DNA of 64,000 nt from Thalassobius sp034670005. GTDB taxonomy: Bacteria; Pseudomonadota; Alphaproteobacteria; Rhodobacterales; Rhodobacteraceae. The DNA is taken from positions 86,521 through 150,520 of the forward strand of contig NZ_JAXMOH010000010.1 in assembly GCF_034670005.1 (NCBI RefSeq). Reading direction: 5' to 3'. The translations under genes were made by a program, and so were the position numbers. Below the pieces are notes generated by a model. The model searched no databases. It was not told the origin of the DNA and worked only from the letters and a program-made list of their open reading frames with translations. Position 1 is the first letter of the stretch. Every line of letters begins with the position of its first letter. Shown piece after piece: positions 35,699 through 44,669 of the stretch.

Positions 35699-37501
35699 TC
35701 ACAGCGGTGCGGTGGCTTGGTGCAACCATAGCCGCGCAGCGTCGCTAAGCCGAGGGCTGATTTTGTCGCGGCACGCAGCGTGATACCTGTCGATCCAGTC
35801 CCGTTCAGCCGTGCTTAGCATCTCGGGCAGGATCAGGCGGCGGTCGATCGGTACCCAGGTCAATGTATCGAATGCGAGCATGGGCCGGTCATCGGCCCCG
35901 TCCAGATCGGCGGCAGACCGTACCACGATCAGGTTTTCGATACGGATGCCAAATCCGTCCTCGCGGTAATAACCCGGTTCATTCGACAGGATCATTCCGG
36001 GTTTCAAAGCCACATGCGAAGCCCGGCTGATCCGCTGCGGTCCCTCGTGAACACACAGGTAAACCCCGACGCCATGGCCGGTGCCGTGGTTGAAATCCTG
36101 TCCCGCCAGCCAAAGCGGCATACGGGCAACCGCATCGATATCGCGCCCCGCCAGGCCGTTGGGAAAACGCAGACGGGATATTCCGATCATGCCCTGCAAC
36201 ACGCGGGTGAAGCAGCTCTTTTCCTCGTCGCCGACATCTCCGACCGGCAGGGTGCGGGTGATATCGGTGGTCCCGTTGAGATACTGTCCGCCGCTATCGA
36301 CCACGATCAGTTGGCCCTCTTGCAGCACCGCATTGGTGTCCTGTGTCACCCGGTAATGGATCACCGCCCCGTTCGGACCGGTGCCAGCGATCGTGTCAAA
36401 ACTGATATCGCGCAGCGCATTGGTGGCGCGGCGACAGCCTTCCAGCTTGGTCACCACGTCGATTTCGCTGATGCGACCCGGGGGCTGGGCATCGAACCAG
36501 CACAGGAATTCGCACATTGCGGCGGCGTCGGTCAGATGTGCGGCTTTGGTATTGGCGATCTCTGTGGGGTTTTTGCAGGCTTTGGGCAGGATGCAGGGAT
36601 CCGCACCCCAGACCAGCGGCACATTGGCCGCCTCCAGTTCCCGCGCAACCTGCAGCGGGGCAGAGGTCTTATCGACCCGCACCGGCCCGGTCAGTGATCG
36701 AAGCGCCGCCGCAAAGGCCGCCGGCGGGCGTTGCGTAACCTCGCTGCCCAGATGCGCCCGCACTGCGTCGTCGAGCTTGTCGGCATCAATGAACAGGGTC
36801 AGATGGCCAGTGTCATGCAGGATGGCAAACCCATGAGCCACCGGATTTCGGGGAATATCGCTGCCGCGGATGTTCAGCAGCCAGGCGATCGAATCGGGCA
36901 GGGTGATCACGGTCGCCTTTTGCCCGTCTTGTCGCAGAATCGCTGCCAGCCGGGCGCGTTTTTCGACATGGGTTTCACCGGCCATATCGTCGGGGTAGAC
37001 CGACATCTTGCCGCAGGGCGGATCGGGCTGATCAGCCCAGATTGCATCGATCCGATTGGCCACCGGTCGCAGCTCAATGGCGCTACCCTTCAGGCCCTGT
37101 TCCAGTTTCTCGATCTCATCTGCACAGTGCAGCCACGGGTCGAACCCGACCACGCCACCTTGCGGCAGACAGCCGCGCAGCCAGTCCTGTAATTCGGTTT
37201 CCGGCCAGGGTACCGGGGTGAAATGATCGGTATCGACCTGTGCCTTGACCTGGGTGCGATAGCGCCCGTCGATGAACACGCCCGCCTCCCGCAGCAACGC
37301 GGCACAGAACCCCGCCGATCCGCTGAACCCGGTCAGCCAGGCCAGCCGGTCATCATGCGGGGCGACGTATTCCCCCTGATACATATCGGCGCGCGGCACC
37401 AGAAAGCCGCTCAATCCATCCTGCGCCAAAACCTGGCGCAACGCGGCAAGCCGCGCCGGTCCTTGGCTTGGGTTGGCATTCTCTTCAAACGACTGGAACA
37501 T
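35699..37501 (-). CDS. Xaa-Pro aminopeptidase (M24, aminopeptidase P type)
   Basis: A 600-residue three-domain aminopeptidase P: two creatinase-like N-terminal domains (GFLVPRADMYQGEYVAPHDD; PDSIAWLLNIRGSDIPRNPV) and a pita-bread catalytic domain. Metal and catalytic residues lie in VVDSGGQYLNGTTDITRT (two Asp), FNHGTGHGVGVYLCVHEGPQ (His), ILSNEPGYYREDGFGIRIEN (two Glu). It removes N-terminal residues before proline. The length matches eukaryote-like APP1 rather than the 440-residue E. coli PepP. The start at 37501 has a GGGAGA RBS. Confidence 0.93.
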   Translation of the reverse strand: MFQSFEENANPSQGPARLAALRQVLAQDGLSGFLVPRADMYQGEYVAPHDDRLAWLTGFSGSAGFCAALLREAGVFIDGRYRTQVKAQVDTDHFTPVPWPETELQDWLRGCLPQGGVVGFDPWLHCADEIEKLEQGLKGSAIELRPVANRIDAIWADQPDPPCGKMSVYPDDMAGETHVEKRARLAAILRQDGQKATVITLPDSIAWLLNIRGSDIPRNPVAHGFAILHDTGHLTLFIDADKLDDAVRAHLGSEVTQRPPAAFAAALRSLTGPVRVDKTSAPLQVARELEAANVPLVWGADPCILPKACKNPTEIANTKAAHLTDAAAMCEFLCWFDAQPPGRISEIDVVTKLEGCRRATNALRDISFDTIAGTGPNGAVIHYRVTQDTNAVLQEGQLIVVDSGGQYLNGTTDITRTLPVGDVGDEEKSCFTRVLQGMIGISRLRFPNGLAGRDIDAVARMPLWLAGQDFNHGTGHGVGVYLCVHEGPQRISRASHVALKPGMILSNEPGYYREDGFGIRIENLIVVRSAADLDGADDRPMLAFDTLTWVPIDRRLILPEMLSTAERDWIDRYHAACRDKISPRLSDAARLWLHQATAPL

Positions 37502-37575
37502 TGCGTCTCCCAAAATTTTCTCAAGCCCAGAAAACGTGTTTCAGCCTTCGGAAACAACCCCAAGCCGTGCGTGGC

Positions 37576-37607
37576 TTTCATCTTGGCCGAAATACTCCCG
37601 CCGGAGG
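37576..37607. repeat. GC-rich intergenic repeat element, copy 2
   Basis: TTCATCTTGGCCGAAATACTCC followed by a short GC inverted repeat, lying between the aminopeptidase and cobT genes. It resembles the sequence at 5096-5117. This copy is upstream of one leftward gene and downstream of another. Confidence 0.35.
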
Positions 37608-37690
37608 CGCATCCGAAAGAAAATGACGCAGCCATTTTCCAGAGATGTAAAGCGGGCCCGGAACGGGCGCACTTCTGGATCACATCCGGC

Positions 37691-39568
37691 TCAGCTGGCT
37701 TTCTTGATGCCGATCATCCGCGCCCGCGCCCGCGGGTCGTGATCGAACAGACCCGCCAATTGCTCGGTCATTGCGCCCGCCAACTGCTCGGCATCGGTGA
37801 TTGTTACCGCATGCTGATAATAGCGCGTCACGTCATGGCCGATGCCGATGGCGATCAGTTCCACCTGTTTGCGCTTTTCCACCATCGCGATGACGTCGCG
37901 CAGATGTTTTTCCAGATAATTGGCCGGATTCACCGACAAGGTCGAATCGTCCACCGGGGCACCATCTGAAATCACCATCAGGATCTTGCGCTGTTCGTGA
38001 CGCGCCAGCATGCGCCGGTGCGCCCATTCCAGCGCTTCGCCATCGATGTTTTCCTTCAGCAAGCCTTCCTTCATCATCAGGCCCAGATTGGCCTTGGTCC
38101 GGCGCATAGGCGCGTCGGCCTTTTTATAGATGATGTGGCGCAGGTCGTTCAGCCGCCCGGGCTGCTGCGGCCGGCCCTCGGCAAGCCATTTCTCGCGTGC
38201 CTGTCCGCCCTTCCAGGCGCGGGTAGTGAAGCCCAGGACCTCGACCTTCACGTCGCAGCGTTCGAGCGTGGAAGCCAGAACATCGGCACAGATCGCAGCG
38301 ATGGAAATTGGCCGCCCCCGCATCGACCCGGAATTGTCCAGTAGCAAAGTCACCACCGTATCGCGGAATTCGGTATCCTTTTCGACCTTGAAAGACAAAG
38401 GCGTGGTCGGATTGGCGACAACCCGCGCCAGACGTCCGGCATCCAGAATGCCTTCTTCCATGTCGAACAGCCAGGATCGGCTTTGCTGTGCCTGCAACCG
38501 CCGCTGCAACTTGTTGGCCAGACGGCTGACCGCACCCTTGAGCGGTTCAAGTTGCTGATCGAGATAGGCGCGCAGCCGCTCCAGTTCGGCCGGTTCGGCC
38601 AAATCTTCGGCGGCAATCTCTTCGTCAAAACTGCTGTCATAGACGGTGTAATTCGGATCGGCCTCGGATGCGGGCGGTGGCGGCGGCGGTTCCAGCGGCG
38701 CGTCGCCATCGGGCAGATCGGTTTCTTCCGACATCTCGTCCTCGGCCAGATCATCCATGCTGACCTGGGCTTCGGAACTGTCCTGGGTTTCGTCCTGGGA
38801 CCGTTCCGGATCGGCCTCGGCTTCGGGATCGTCCTGATCATCCTGACCGGCATCGTCCTGATCGGACTGGTCTTCGCTGTCCTCCTCGGCGTCGTCCTGC
38901 TGGTCGTCGTCTTCCTGATCGGGATCATCGCCCAGCTGATCGCCATAGCCCAGATCTTCGATGACCTTGCGGGCCAATCTGGCGAACGCCGCCTGATCGG
39001 ACAGATTTTCCTGAAGGTTTTCCAGCGTGTCGCCAGCCTGGTTTTCGATAAACCCGCGCCACAGCTCCATCACGTTGTCACAGGCCGGGGGCAGGTCGCG
39101 CCCGGTTGCCAGATGGCGGATCATATACCCTGCGGCGACCGACAATGGCGCCTCTGAAGGTTGCTTGATCTGATCGTAGCCCAGCCGCCGCGCCTCGGTC
39201 TCCATCTTGACGTCGATATTGCCAGCGGTGCCCGGCATGTCGCGGGCTCCCATCGCTTCGCAGCGGGCGGTTTCCATCGCCTCATACAGGCTGCGGGCCA
39301 TATCGCCGGGCGGCGCATAGCGTGCATGGGTGCTATCGTCGTGATACCGCCGCTGCATGGCCAGCGCATCGGCGGTGCCGCGCGCCAGCAGGACTTCGTC
39401 GCGTGTCATCCGGCGGCTGACCTGCGGCAGGCGCATCGTATCACCCGCAAGCCCGGCGGGATCGACCGAATAGGCCACGTTCAGTTCCGGGTCGTGGGCC
39501 ATCACCTTGGTCGCTTCGGCAAGGGCTTTCTTGAACGGATCGGCGGGATTATCAGAGGCTTTCTTCAT
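37691..39568 (-). CDS. cobT: Cobaltochelatase subunit CobT
   Basis: A 625-residue subunit of the aerobic CobNST cobaltochelatase, which inserts cobalt into hydrogenobyrinic acid diamide in cobalamin synthesis. The N-terminal region has YSVDPAGLAGDTMRLPQVSR. An acidic Asp/Glu/Gln run follows at about residues 205-290. A C-terminal von Willebrand A domain has the MIDAS motif LLDNSGSMRGRP and FTTRAWKGG. CobS is an AAA+ partner and CobN the catalytic subunit; neither is in the window, although cobS is usually close to cobT. Confidence 0.95.
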   Translation of the reverse strand: MKKASDNPADPFKKALAEATKVMAHDPELNVAYSVDPAGLAGDTMRLPQVSRRMTRDEVLLARGTADALAMQRRYHDDSTHARYAPPGDMARSLYEAMETARCEAMGARDMPGTAGNIDVKMETEARRLGYDQIKQPSEAPLSVAAGYMIRHLATGRDLPPACDNVMELWRGFIENQAGDTLENLQENLSDQAAFARLARKVIEDLGYGDQLGDDPDQEDDDQQDDAEEDSEDQSDQDDAGQDDQDDPEAEADPERSQDETQDSSEAQVSMDDLAEDEMSEETDLPDGDAPLEPPPPPPASEADPNYTVYDSSFDEEIAAEDLAEPAELERLRAYLDQQLEPLKGAVSRLANKLQRRLQAQQSRSWLFDMEEGILDAGRLARVVANPTTPLSFKVEKDTEFRDTVVTLLLDNSGSMRGRPISIAAICADVLASTLERCDVKVEVLGFTTRAWKGGQAREKWLAEGRPQQPGRLNDLRHIIYKKADAPMRRTKANLGLMMKEGLLKENIDGEALEWAHRRMLARHEQRKILMVISDGAPVDDSTLSVNPANYLEKHLRDVIAMVEKRKQVELIAIGIGHDVTRYYQHAVTITDAEQLAGAMTEQLAGLFDHDPRARARMIGIKKAS

Positions 39569-39641
39569 GAGATTGATAAATCACGTCCCCAGCGCAAAAG
39601 GCAAGGCGGGAATCGCGTTCCGGCGGGCTTGCGACGCAAGA

Positions 39642-40040
39642 TCAGGTCAGCAGAAGCGACCGGCAGGCACCAATCTTATGTTGCGCCGCCCGCTGCGCCC
39701 ACCGCGCATCGCGCTTGTCGGGGTTGAACATCGAACGCCTCAGCAACGCGGCCTGGGCGATTTTCGCTTCGACTCGCCAATTCAGAACCTCGCGCGCTTG
39801 GCCGGGGGGCGTCATCGCCGCAAGTATGTCGATCAGGCTGGCCCGTACGGCTTTGGTTGCGTCGGCTTTGCTACCATCGAACATCCACTGGAATTCCATT
39901 TGCGCCGACAGTCGCCCGGCGCAGGTGGCGACAACACGCAGAGGGTCTAACCGGGGGGCGGCAAAGGTCGGCGCCGCAGCGATGACAGGCACCGGTGACA
40001 GCATCAGAACACAGAAAAAAGTTTTCAAAGCGCCCATCAT
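39642..40040 (-). CDS. Secreted protein of unknown function
   Basis: A 132-residue protein beginning MMGALKTFFCVLMLSPVPVI, a signal peptide likely cut after an Ala-x-Ala near residue 24. The mature part is helical and Ala-rich, with two Cys (CAGRLSAQMEFQWMFDG and KIGACRSLLLT). It lies 73 bases upstream of cobT on the same strand and may share its transcript. The family is not recognised and the exact start (40040 or 40037) is open. The 262 bases upstream, to soxT, hold no gene. Confidence 0.65.
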   Translation of the reverse strand: MMGALKTFFCVLMLSPVPVIAAAPTFAAPRLDPLRVVATCAGRLSAQMEFQWMFDGSKADATKAVRASLIDILAAMTPPGQAREVLNWRVEAKIAQAALLRRSMFNPDKRDARWAQRAAQHKIGACRSLLLT

Positions 40041-40302
40041 GCAATCAGTGCAGCACAAAATACGCCCAAAAAGAAGGCGAAACTGGAATTCTGTTCTGGC
40101 GCGGACATTAACGGTACTGTGCCAAGGGGCCGCCTTTTACGGTCTCGATTGGCCCATTTCCCCGTTTCACCTTGGTTTAGACTTCCCGGGGGGGATTGAA
40201 AATTGACGATTTTCAACGATCGGGGCGGCGCCCTCGCCACTTCGCCTTGGGCAAAGCAAACCCTGAGAGCCGTAGGCGCTCTTGGGTGGAACCCTTCTTC
40301 CG

Positions 40303-41361
40303 TTATTCGGCGGGCTGAAACCCTTCGATCAGCTGGCGAAGCCCGAACGCCGCCCCGGCAAAGATTGCCAGGAAAGTAACTGGCGCGGAAAAGGCCAGCA
40401 TTGAAAAGGCCGACAACCCCTGTCCGACGGTGCAGCCAAGCGCCAGCACCGCGCCTGTGCCCATCAGCGCGGCACCGGTGATCTGGCGACGCAATTCGCG
40501 CGGGTCTTCGCAGGCTTCCCAGCGGAAATGCCCCTTGAACAGCGACCCCACAAAAGCTCCAAGCGCCACACCCGCCACCGATCCGACCGCAAAGGAAGGG
40601 ACCCGCGCCGAAGCGGTCATCAGGTACAGCAGGCTTTCGCCAACCGGGGCGGAGAAGCTGTGCGACACAACCGGGATATCTTCGAAGCCATGAGTGGCTA
40701 CCCAATAGCTGCCAGCCCAACCGGTGGTGATGGCGATACCCACGACGACGGCCCAGAAAACTGCCTTCGCATCGGTAAGGAATTCCTTCTTGGCCAAGAC
40801 TCCAATGGTGATCAGCCCGCCGATTGCTATCCCAACGGCGTTCACCGAAAGCCCGGTCCATTGTCCGATCAGATGGGCCAGCCCGGGCGGCATGTCATTG
40901 ATCACTTCGCGTTGCGGGAACAAAGTCACACGCAACCCCGCCAGCGGCCCGGACAGGACGATATAGGCGCTGACGCCCATCACCACTACAATCACGAAGG
41001 CGCGCAGATCACCGCCGCCCAGCCGCGCGATCGAACCATATCCGCAATTGCCCGCCAGAGCCATGCCATAGCCGAACATCAGCCCGCCCAGGATCGAGGC
41101 GACCGGCATCCAGCGAATCGACAGGTAATAAGAGCTTTCGGTCTGCAACAGCCCGACCGAGGACAATCCAAAGCCGCCCAACACCGCGACACCGATGGCC
41201 AAAATCCACATCCGCATACGCCGGTCAGAGCCACCGTATAGCAGGTCTTCGATGGCGCCCATGGTGCAGAACCGGCCCAGACGCGCCGCCAGCCCAAGCA
41301 ACACCCCTCCGACCAGACCGACCAAAGCGATGGCTATTTCTTCTCCGAGAACATCAAGCAT
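40303..41361 (-). CDS. soxT: YeeE/YedE-type sulfur-compound transporter SoxT
   Basis: A 352-residue inner-membrane protein with about nine or ten TM segments. It has the conserved cysteine sites of the YeeE/YedE (TsuA-like) family: RLGRFCTMGAIEDLLYG (Cys32), ALAGNCGYGSIARLGGG and ALGCTVGQGLSAFSMLAF. Family members carry thiosulfate or related sulfur compounds across the membrane by relay between cysteines. It is last in the leftward soxS-soxR-soxT unit, matching soxT placement in other sox clusters. The start at 41361 has GGGAGG eight bases upstream; the frame is open further but not family-like. Confidence 0.88.
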   Translation of the reverse strand: MLDVLGEEIAIALVGLVGGVLLGLAARLGRFCTMGAIEDLLYGGSDRRMRMWILAIGVAVLGGFGLSSVGLLQTESSYYLSIRWMPVASILGGLMFGYGMALAGNCGYGSIARLGGGDLRAFVIVVVMGVSAYIVLSGPLAGLRVTLFPQREVINDMPPGLAHLIGQWTGLSVNAVGIAIGGLITIGVLAKKEFLTDAKAVFWAVVVGIAITTGWAGSYWVATHGFEDIPVVSHSFSAPVGESLLYLMTASARVPSFAVGSVAGVALGAFVGSLFKGHFRWEACEDPRELRRQITGAALMGTGAVLALGCTVGQGLSAFSMLAFSAPVTFLAIFAGAAFGLRQLIEGFQPAE

Positions 41362-41398
41362 TGCCGGAACCTCCCAGACCTGACAGCGCGGTCGCCGT

Positions 41399-41743
41399 TC
41401 AGCCCTGATTGTCTGTGGCGCAGAACAGCTCGTAAACCAGCTCGAGTATACGCCGGGGACGATCATCAGCCAAACGATAATAGATTGCCTTGCCATCGCG
41501 TCTGGGAACGACCAGTCCTTCCAGACGCAGACGCGACAATTGCTGCGATACGGCGGCCTGACGCGCCGAAAGCAGATCTTCCAGTTCGGTGACGGATTTT
41601 TCTCCGGTAACAAGGTGACAGAGGATCATCAGCCGACCTTCGTGGCTGACAGCTTTCAGGAAATTCGACGCTGTGGTGGCATTATCCACCATCAGGTCCA
41701 TTTCTTCCTCGCTGATGCTGTCGTCGAATGCCGGCAGTCCCAT
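41399..41743 (-). CDS. soxR: ArsR-type sox repressor SoxR
   Basis: A 114-residue winged-helix repressor. The recognition region reads SARQAAVSQQLSRLRLEGLV, with the wing PRRDGKAIYYRLAD. Cys42 (RLMILCHLV) and Cys108 (VYELFCAT) fall where SqrR/BigR-type persulfide sensors have their reactive pair, so it should release DNA when a polysulfide bridge forms. Characterised SoxR proteins repress the sox operon from the soxS-soxV and soxW-soxX spacers. Start 41743 is preferred (GAGGTG upstream); an in-frame ATG at 41839 would extend it by 32 residues. Confidence 0.92.
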   Translation of the reverse strand: MGLPAFDDSISEEEMDLMVDNATTASNFLKAVSHEGRLMILCHLVTGEKSVTELEDLLSARQAAVSQQLSRLRLEGLVVPRRDGKAIYYRLADDRPRRILELVYELFCATDNQG

Positions 41744-41841
41744 ACAACACCTCTTGCAGGTATTTTCCGCGTTAACGTTTGGGTCGTTTAGCCCAATTTG
41801 CGGACCATCGTCCAGCCCGATGCCGCGTTTCGGCGGCACTT

Positions 41842-42210
41842 TCAGACCCCTCCGTTAAAATCTGTTTTAGATTTCAACATCATCTCAAGCAGTCCCCAGA
41901 AGAAGTCTTCTCCCGGATAACCTTCGATTCGGCCGATTTCCCGGCCCTCTTCCACAAGAACAAAGGTGGGTGTAAAAACGACCTTGCGAACAAAGCTCAG
42001 GTCGGCTGGCACATCATCGGCGATATCAATGACACGCAAAGGGGCGTATTTGCCTGCTGCCGTATTGGGGTAGATCGGTCCGAGATCGGTCTTCCATTCG
42101 ATGCAGTAGTGGCAGCCTTGGCGTTCGACCATGACCAATTCGACCGCCTGCGCGAAGGCGGGCAATATGATAAGTAGAAGCGGGGCAAAAATCCGGAAAA
42201 GACGATGCAT
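41842..42210 (-). CDS. soxS: Periplasmic thioredoxin SoxS
   Basis: A 122-residue thioredoxin-fold protein. Signal peptide MHRLFRIFAPLLLIILPAFA, active site ERQGCHYCIEWK with Cys33 and Cys36, and FTPTFVLVEEGREIGRIEGY with the cis-Pro region. In Paracoccus, SoxS is a periplasmic thiol reductant that keeps SoxY active. It is divergent from soxV across 74 bases. The start at 42210 gives a clean signal peptide; ATG 42243 is in frame but less suited. Confidence 0.88.
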   Translation of the reverse strand: MHRLFRIFAPLLLIILPAFAQAVELVMVERQGCHYCIEWKTDLGPIYPNTAAGKYAPLRVIDIADDVPADLSFVRKVVFTPTFVLVEEGREIGRIEGYPGEDFFWGLLEMMLKSKTDFNGGV

Positions 42211-42232
42211 GATAAACTCTGGATTGACGGAT

Positions 42233-42259
42233 ATATTTTCCATAACGTAATATGAATAT
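42233..42259. promoter_or_regulatory. 27-base imperfect dyad between soxS and soxV
   Basis: ATATT at 42233-42237 and AATAT at 42255-42259 are mirrored, with a matching TA/TA pair inside, giving 7 paired positions on each side of a central ACG. It occupies most of the AT-rich divergent spacer, so it could hold overlapping promoters and a SoxR site. It does not match the AAATTC-N8-GAATTT pattern seen before soxX and soxC. Confidence 0.35.
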
Positions 42260-42284
42260 GTGAATTAATCAAGGAATTGCGGTA

Positions 42285-43022
42285 ATGCTGGATATTACCT
42301 TTGCCGGGGCAGCCTTGGCGGGGCTGTTAAGTTTCTTTACTCCCTGTATCCTGCCGATGGTCCCGTTTTACCTGTGTTACATGGCCGGGATATCAATGTC
42401 GGAATTGCGCAGCGACGGGGCGATTGCCCCCGGGGCGCAGCGCCGCCTGATCTTGTCGGCGATTTTCTTTGCGCTCGGTGTCAGCACGATCTTCGTCTTG
42501 CTGGGCATGGGCGCAACGGCTTTGGGACAAGCCTTCGTGCAGTGGAAACAGCCGCTTAGCTATGTTGCTGCGGCTGTGCTGTTCCTGTTCGGTCTGCACT
42601 TCCTCGGGGTGGTCAAGATCGGGTTTCTTTATCGTGAGGCGCGGATCGAAAGCAAAGCCGAACCGACCTCGGCGGTCGGCGCCTATGTCATGGGGTTGGC
42701 CTTTGGGTTCGGTTGGACACCATGTGTCGGACCGGCTCTTGCGTCCATTTTGATGGTGGCCAGTGGCATGGGCGATATCTGGCGCGGCGGGTTGCTGCTG
42801 TTGGTCTACGGATTGTCGATGACCGCGCCTTTCGTGATCGCGGCGCTGTTTGCGCGCCCGTTCCTGGGTTGGATGCAGCGCAATCGCAAATATCTGGGCT
42901 ATGTGGAAAAAGTCATGGGCGTCATGTTGATCGTATTTGCGATCCTGATCGCTACAAACGGGGTGAACCTAATTGCAGATATGATGATCCGTTGGATACC
43001 GTCATTCCAGACGGTTGGATGA
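42285..43022 (+). CDS. soxV: CcdA-family electron transporter SoxV
   Basis: A 245-residue inner-membrane protein with six TM segments of the CcdA/DsbD type. Redox cysteines lie in FFTPCILPMVPFYLCYM (Cys21) and GWTPCVGPALASIL (Cys147). It passes reducing power from cytoplasmic thioredoxin to periplasmic SoxW and SoxS, needed for SoxYZ reactivation. AAGGA lies nine bases before the ATG. It is the first gene of the rightward sox unit. Confidence 0.95.
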   Translation: MLDITFAGAALAGLLSFFTPCILPMVPFYLCYMAGISMSELRSDGAIAPGAQRRLILSAIFFALGVSTIFVLLGMGATALGQAFVQWKQPLSYVAAAVLFLFGLHFLGVVKIGFLYREARIESKAEPTSAVGAYVMGLAFGFGWTPCVGPALASILMVASGMGDIWRGGLLLLVYGLSMTAPFVIAALFARPFLGWMQRNRKYLGYVEKVMGVMLIVFAILIATNGVNLIADMMIRWIPSFQTVG

Positions 43023-43040
43023 TTTCAGGGAGGAAATGTA

Positions 43041-43595
43041 ATGAAACGATTTATAACTGCATGCGCTGTGGCGATTGCGGTCGGCTTGCCTGCCGGGGCG
43101 TCCGAAATGGGCGACGACGGTCTGCATAAAGCGCATTGGATGCGCGACACGTTCAAGGACCTGCGCGAAGATCTGGGCGAGGCGAATGCCGAAGGCAAGC
43201 GCTTTGCCATCATCATCGAGCAGCGCGGCTGCATCTATTGCAAGAAGATGCATGAAGAGGTCTTTCCCGATCCGAAAATCGATTCGTTCATCACCGAGAA
43301 TTACTTCGTGGTGCAGCTGAACATGTTCGGAGATGTCGAGGTAACCGATTTTGACGGTGAAGCCTTGCCGGAGAAGGATATGGTGCGGAAATGGGGGCTG
43401 ATGTTCACTCCGACGATGATGTATTTTCCCGAAGACGTGGCAGAGGGATTGACGGCTCAGCAAGCGGCTGTTTCTGTGGTGCCAGGGGCATTTGGCAAAG
43501 GTACGACACTGGCCATGCTTCAATGGGTGAAAGAAAAGGGATACGATAGTGACGAGCCTTTTCAGAAGTACCTTCAGAGGAAACTCGAACAGTAA
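43041..43595 (+). CDS. soxW: Periplasmic thioredoxin SoxW
   Basis: A 184-residue thioredoxin-fold protein. Signal peptide MKRFITACAVAIAVGLPAGA, then GDDGLHKAHWMRDTF, active site EQRGCIYCKKMHEEVF (Cys64, Cys67) and FTPTMMYFPED. It takes electrons from SoxV and is thought to reduce SoxY-bound species. It lies 18 bases after soxV with a GGGAGG RBS. A similar protein is encoded at the end of the cluster (50267-50887). Confidence 0.93.
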   Translation: MKRFITACAVAIAVGLPAGASEMGDDGLHKAHWMRDTFKDLREDLGEANAEGKRFAIIIEQRGCIYCKKMHEEVFPDPKIDSFITENYFVVQLNMFGDVEVTDFDGEALPEKDMVRKWGLMFTPTMMYFPEDVAEGLTAQQAAVSVVPGAFGKGTTLAMLQWVKEKGYDSDEPFQKYLQRKLEQ

Positions 43596-43632
43596 TATTC
43601 TTTCGTATAGGCCGCCAAACGAACAAATCGGT

Positions 43633-43652
43633 AAATTCAAAATCATGAATTT
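43633..43652. promoter_or_regulatory. Candidate SoxR operator upstream of soxX
   Basis: A perfect inverted repeat AAATTC (43633-43638), 8 bases, GAATTT (43647-43652), followed by GATG. It lies in the soxW-soxX spacer, where SoxR is known to bind in a Pseudaminobacter sox locus, and fits the ATTC-N8-GAAT form I recall for SqrR/BigR-group repressors. A second copy precedes soxC. Confidence 0.65.
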
Positions 43653-43731
43653 GATGTTGCGTTAAGGGCGGGCGTAGACTACGGTACACAGAGCTATCTC
43701 AGTCAACGATCTGGTAGCCAAGGGAGGAAAC

Positions 43732-44202
43732 ATGAGGCTTTCAACACTGACACTGGCGGCAACTCTGGTTGCCGGGGCGGCATTCGCCAACCCGGTCACA
43801 TATGCCGATGTGGTTTTCAATGAAAATGGCGGCGTAGAGGCTTCGCTTACGGGCGTGGCCGGCAACCCTGAAGAGGGCGCCAAAATCTTTTCCACTAAGA
43901 AGTTGGGGAACTGCGTTGCCTGTCACGAGGTTTCCACGCTGGATGCCCCCTTCCCGGGGAACGTAGGTCCGATGCTGGATGGGGTCGCCGATCGTTGGGA
44001 CACAACCCAGCTGCGCGGCATCCTTGTCAACGCAAAGATGACCTATGAAGGCACGGTCATGCCGGCCTATTTCAAAACCGACGGGTATACCCGTCCGGGT
44101 AACGCCTATACCGGCAAGGCCGCTGAAGGTCCGCTGGACCCACTGTTGTCGGCTCAGCAAATTGAAGATGTGGTCGCGTTCCTCGGCACTCTGAAAGAGT
44201 GA
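43732..44202 (+). CDS. soxX: Sulfur oxidation c-type cytochrome SoxX
   Basis: A 156-residue periplasmic monohaem cytochrome c. Signal peptide cut near residue 19, haem site C61-V-A-C64-H65 (LGNCVACHEVSTLD) and the likely axial Met in GTVMPAYFKTDG. It pairs with SoxA to join sulfur substrates to the SoxY cysteine. It has a strong AGGGAGG RBS and probably its own operator-controlled promoter upstream. Confidence 0.96.
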   Translation: MRLSTLTLAATLVAGAAFANPVTYADVVFNENGGVEASLTGVAGNPEEGAKIFSTKKLGNCVACHEVSTLDAPFPGNVGPMLDGVADRWDTTQLRGILVNAKMTYEGTVMPAYFKTDGYTRPGNAYTGKAAEGPLDPLLSAQQIEDVVAFLGTLKE

Positions 44203-44231
44203 TCGGGCGGGCCTGAAGTAAGGAGATGAGT

Positions 44232-44648
44232 ATGGAATTCTCAAGACGCGATACGCTGGCGCTTGGGCTGGGGGCAGCGGCACTGACCGTTCTGCCGTTC
44301 CGGCTGAATGCGGCTGCGGATGACGCAATTGCCGCCTTCACTGGCGGTGCTGAAATCGGTGAAGGCGGGGTCACTTTGACCGCTCCGGAAATTGCCGAAA
44401 ACGGCAACACCGTGCCGGTGTCGGTCGATGCGCCTGGCGCTTCGGCGATTCTGCTGCTGGCAACCGGAAACCCGACGCCGGGTGTGGCCACCTTCAACTT
44501 CGGCGAACTGGCCGGGTCGCAGTCGGCATCGACTCGTATCCGTCTGGCGGGCACGCAAGAGGTCGTTGCCATCGCCAAGTTGGCGGATGGGTCCTTTGCC
44601 AAGGCAGCTCAGACCGTCAAGGTCACCATCGGCGGCTGCGGCGGCTAA
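44232..44648 (+). CDS. soxY: Sulfur carrier protein SoxY
   Basis: A 138-residue periplasmic carrier. Tat signal MEFSRRDTLALGLGAAALT, an Ig-like body and the invariant C-terminal tail IGGCGG, whose Cys136 carries the growing sulfur adduct. Length and tail match the family. The ATG at 44232 is chosen because AGGAG lies six bases before it, whereas the ATG at 44226 abuts that RBS. It forms a heterodimer with SoxZ, next in the operon. Confidence 0.96.
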   Translation: MEFSRRDTLALGLGAAALTVLPFRLNAAADDAIAAFTGGAEIGEGGVTLTAPEIAENGNTVPVSVDAPGASAILLLATGNPTPGVATFNFGELAGSQSASTRIRLAGTQEVVAIAKLADGSFAKAAQTVKVTIGGCGG

Positions 44649-44669
44649 TCAGGATATAGGAGAAAAAAG

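Noticed and set aside
38700..38960. Repetitive low-complexity stretch in cobT suggesting a tandem repeat or inserted element
   Set aside because: It encodes the acidic Asp/Glu/Gln linker that is normal in CobT proteins.
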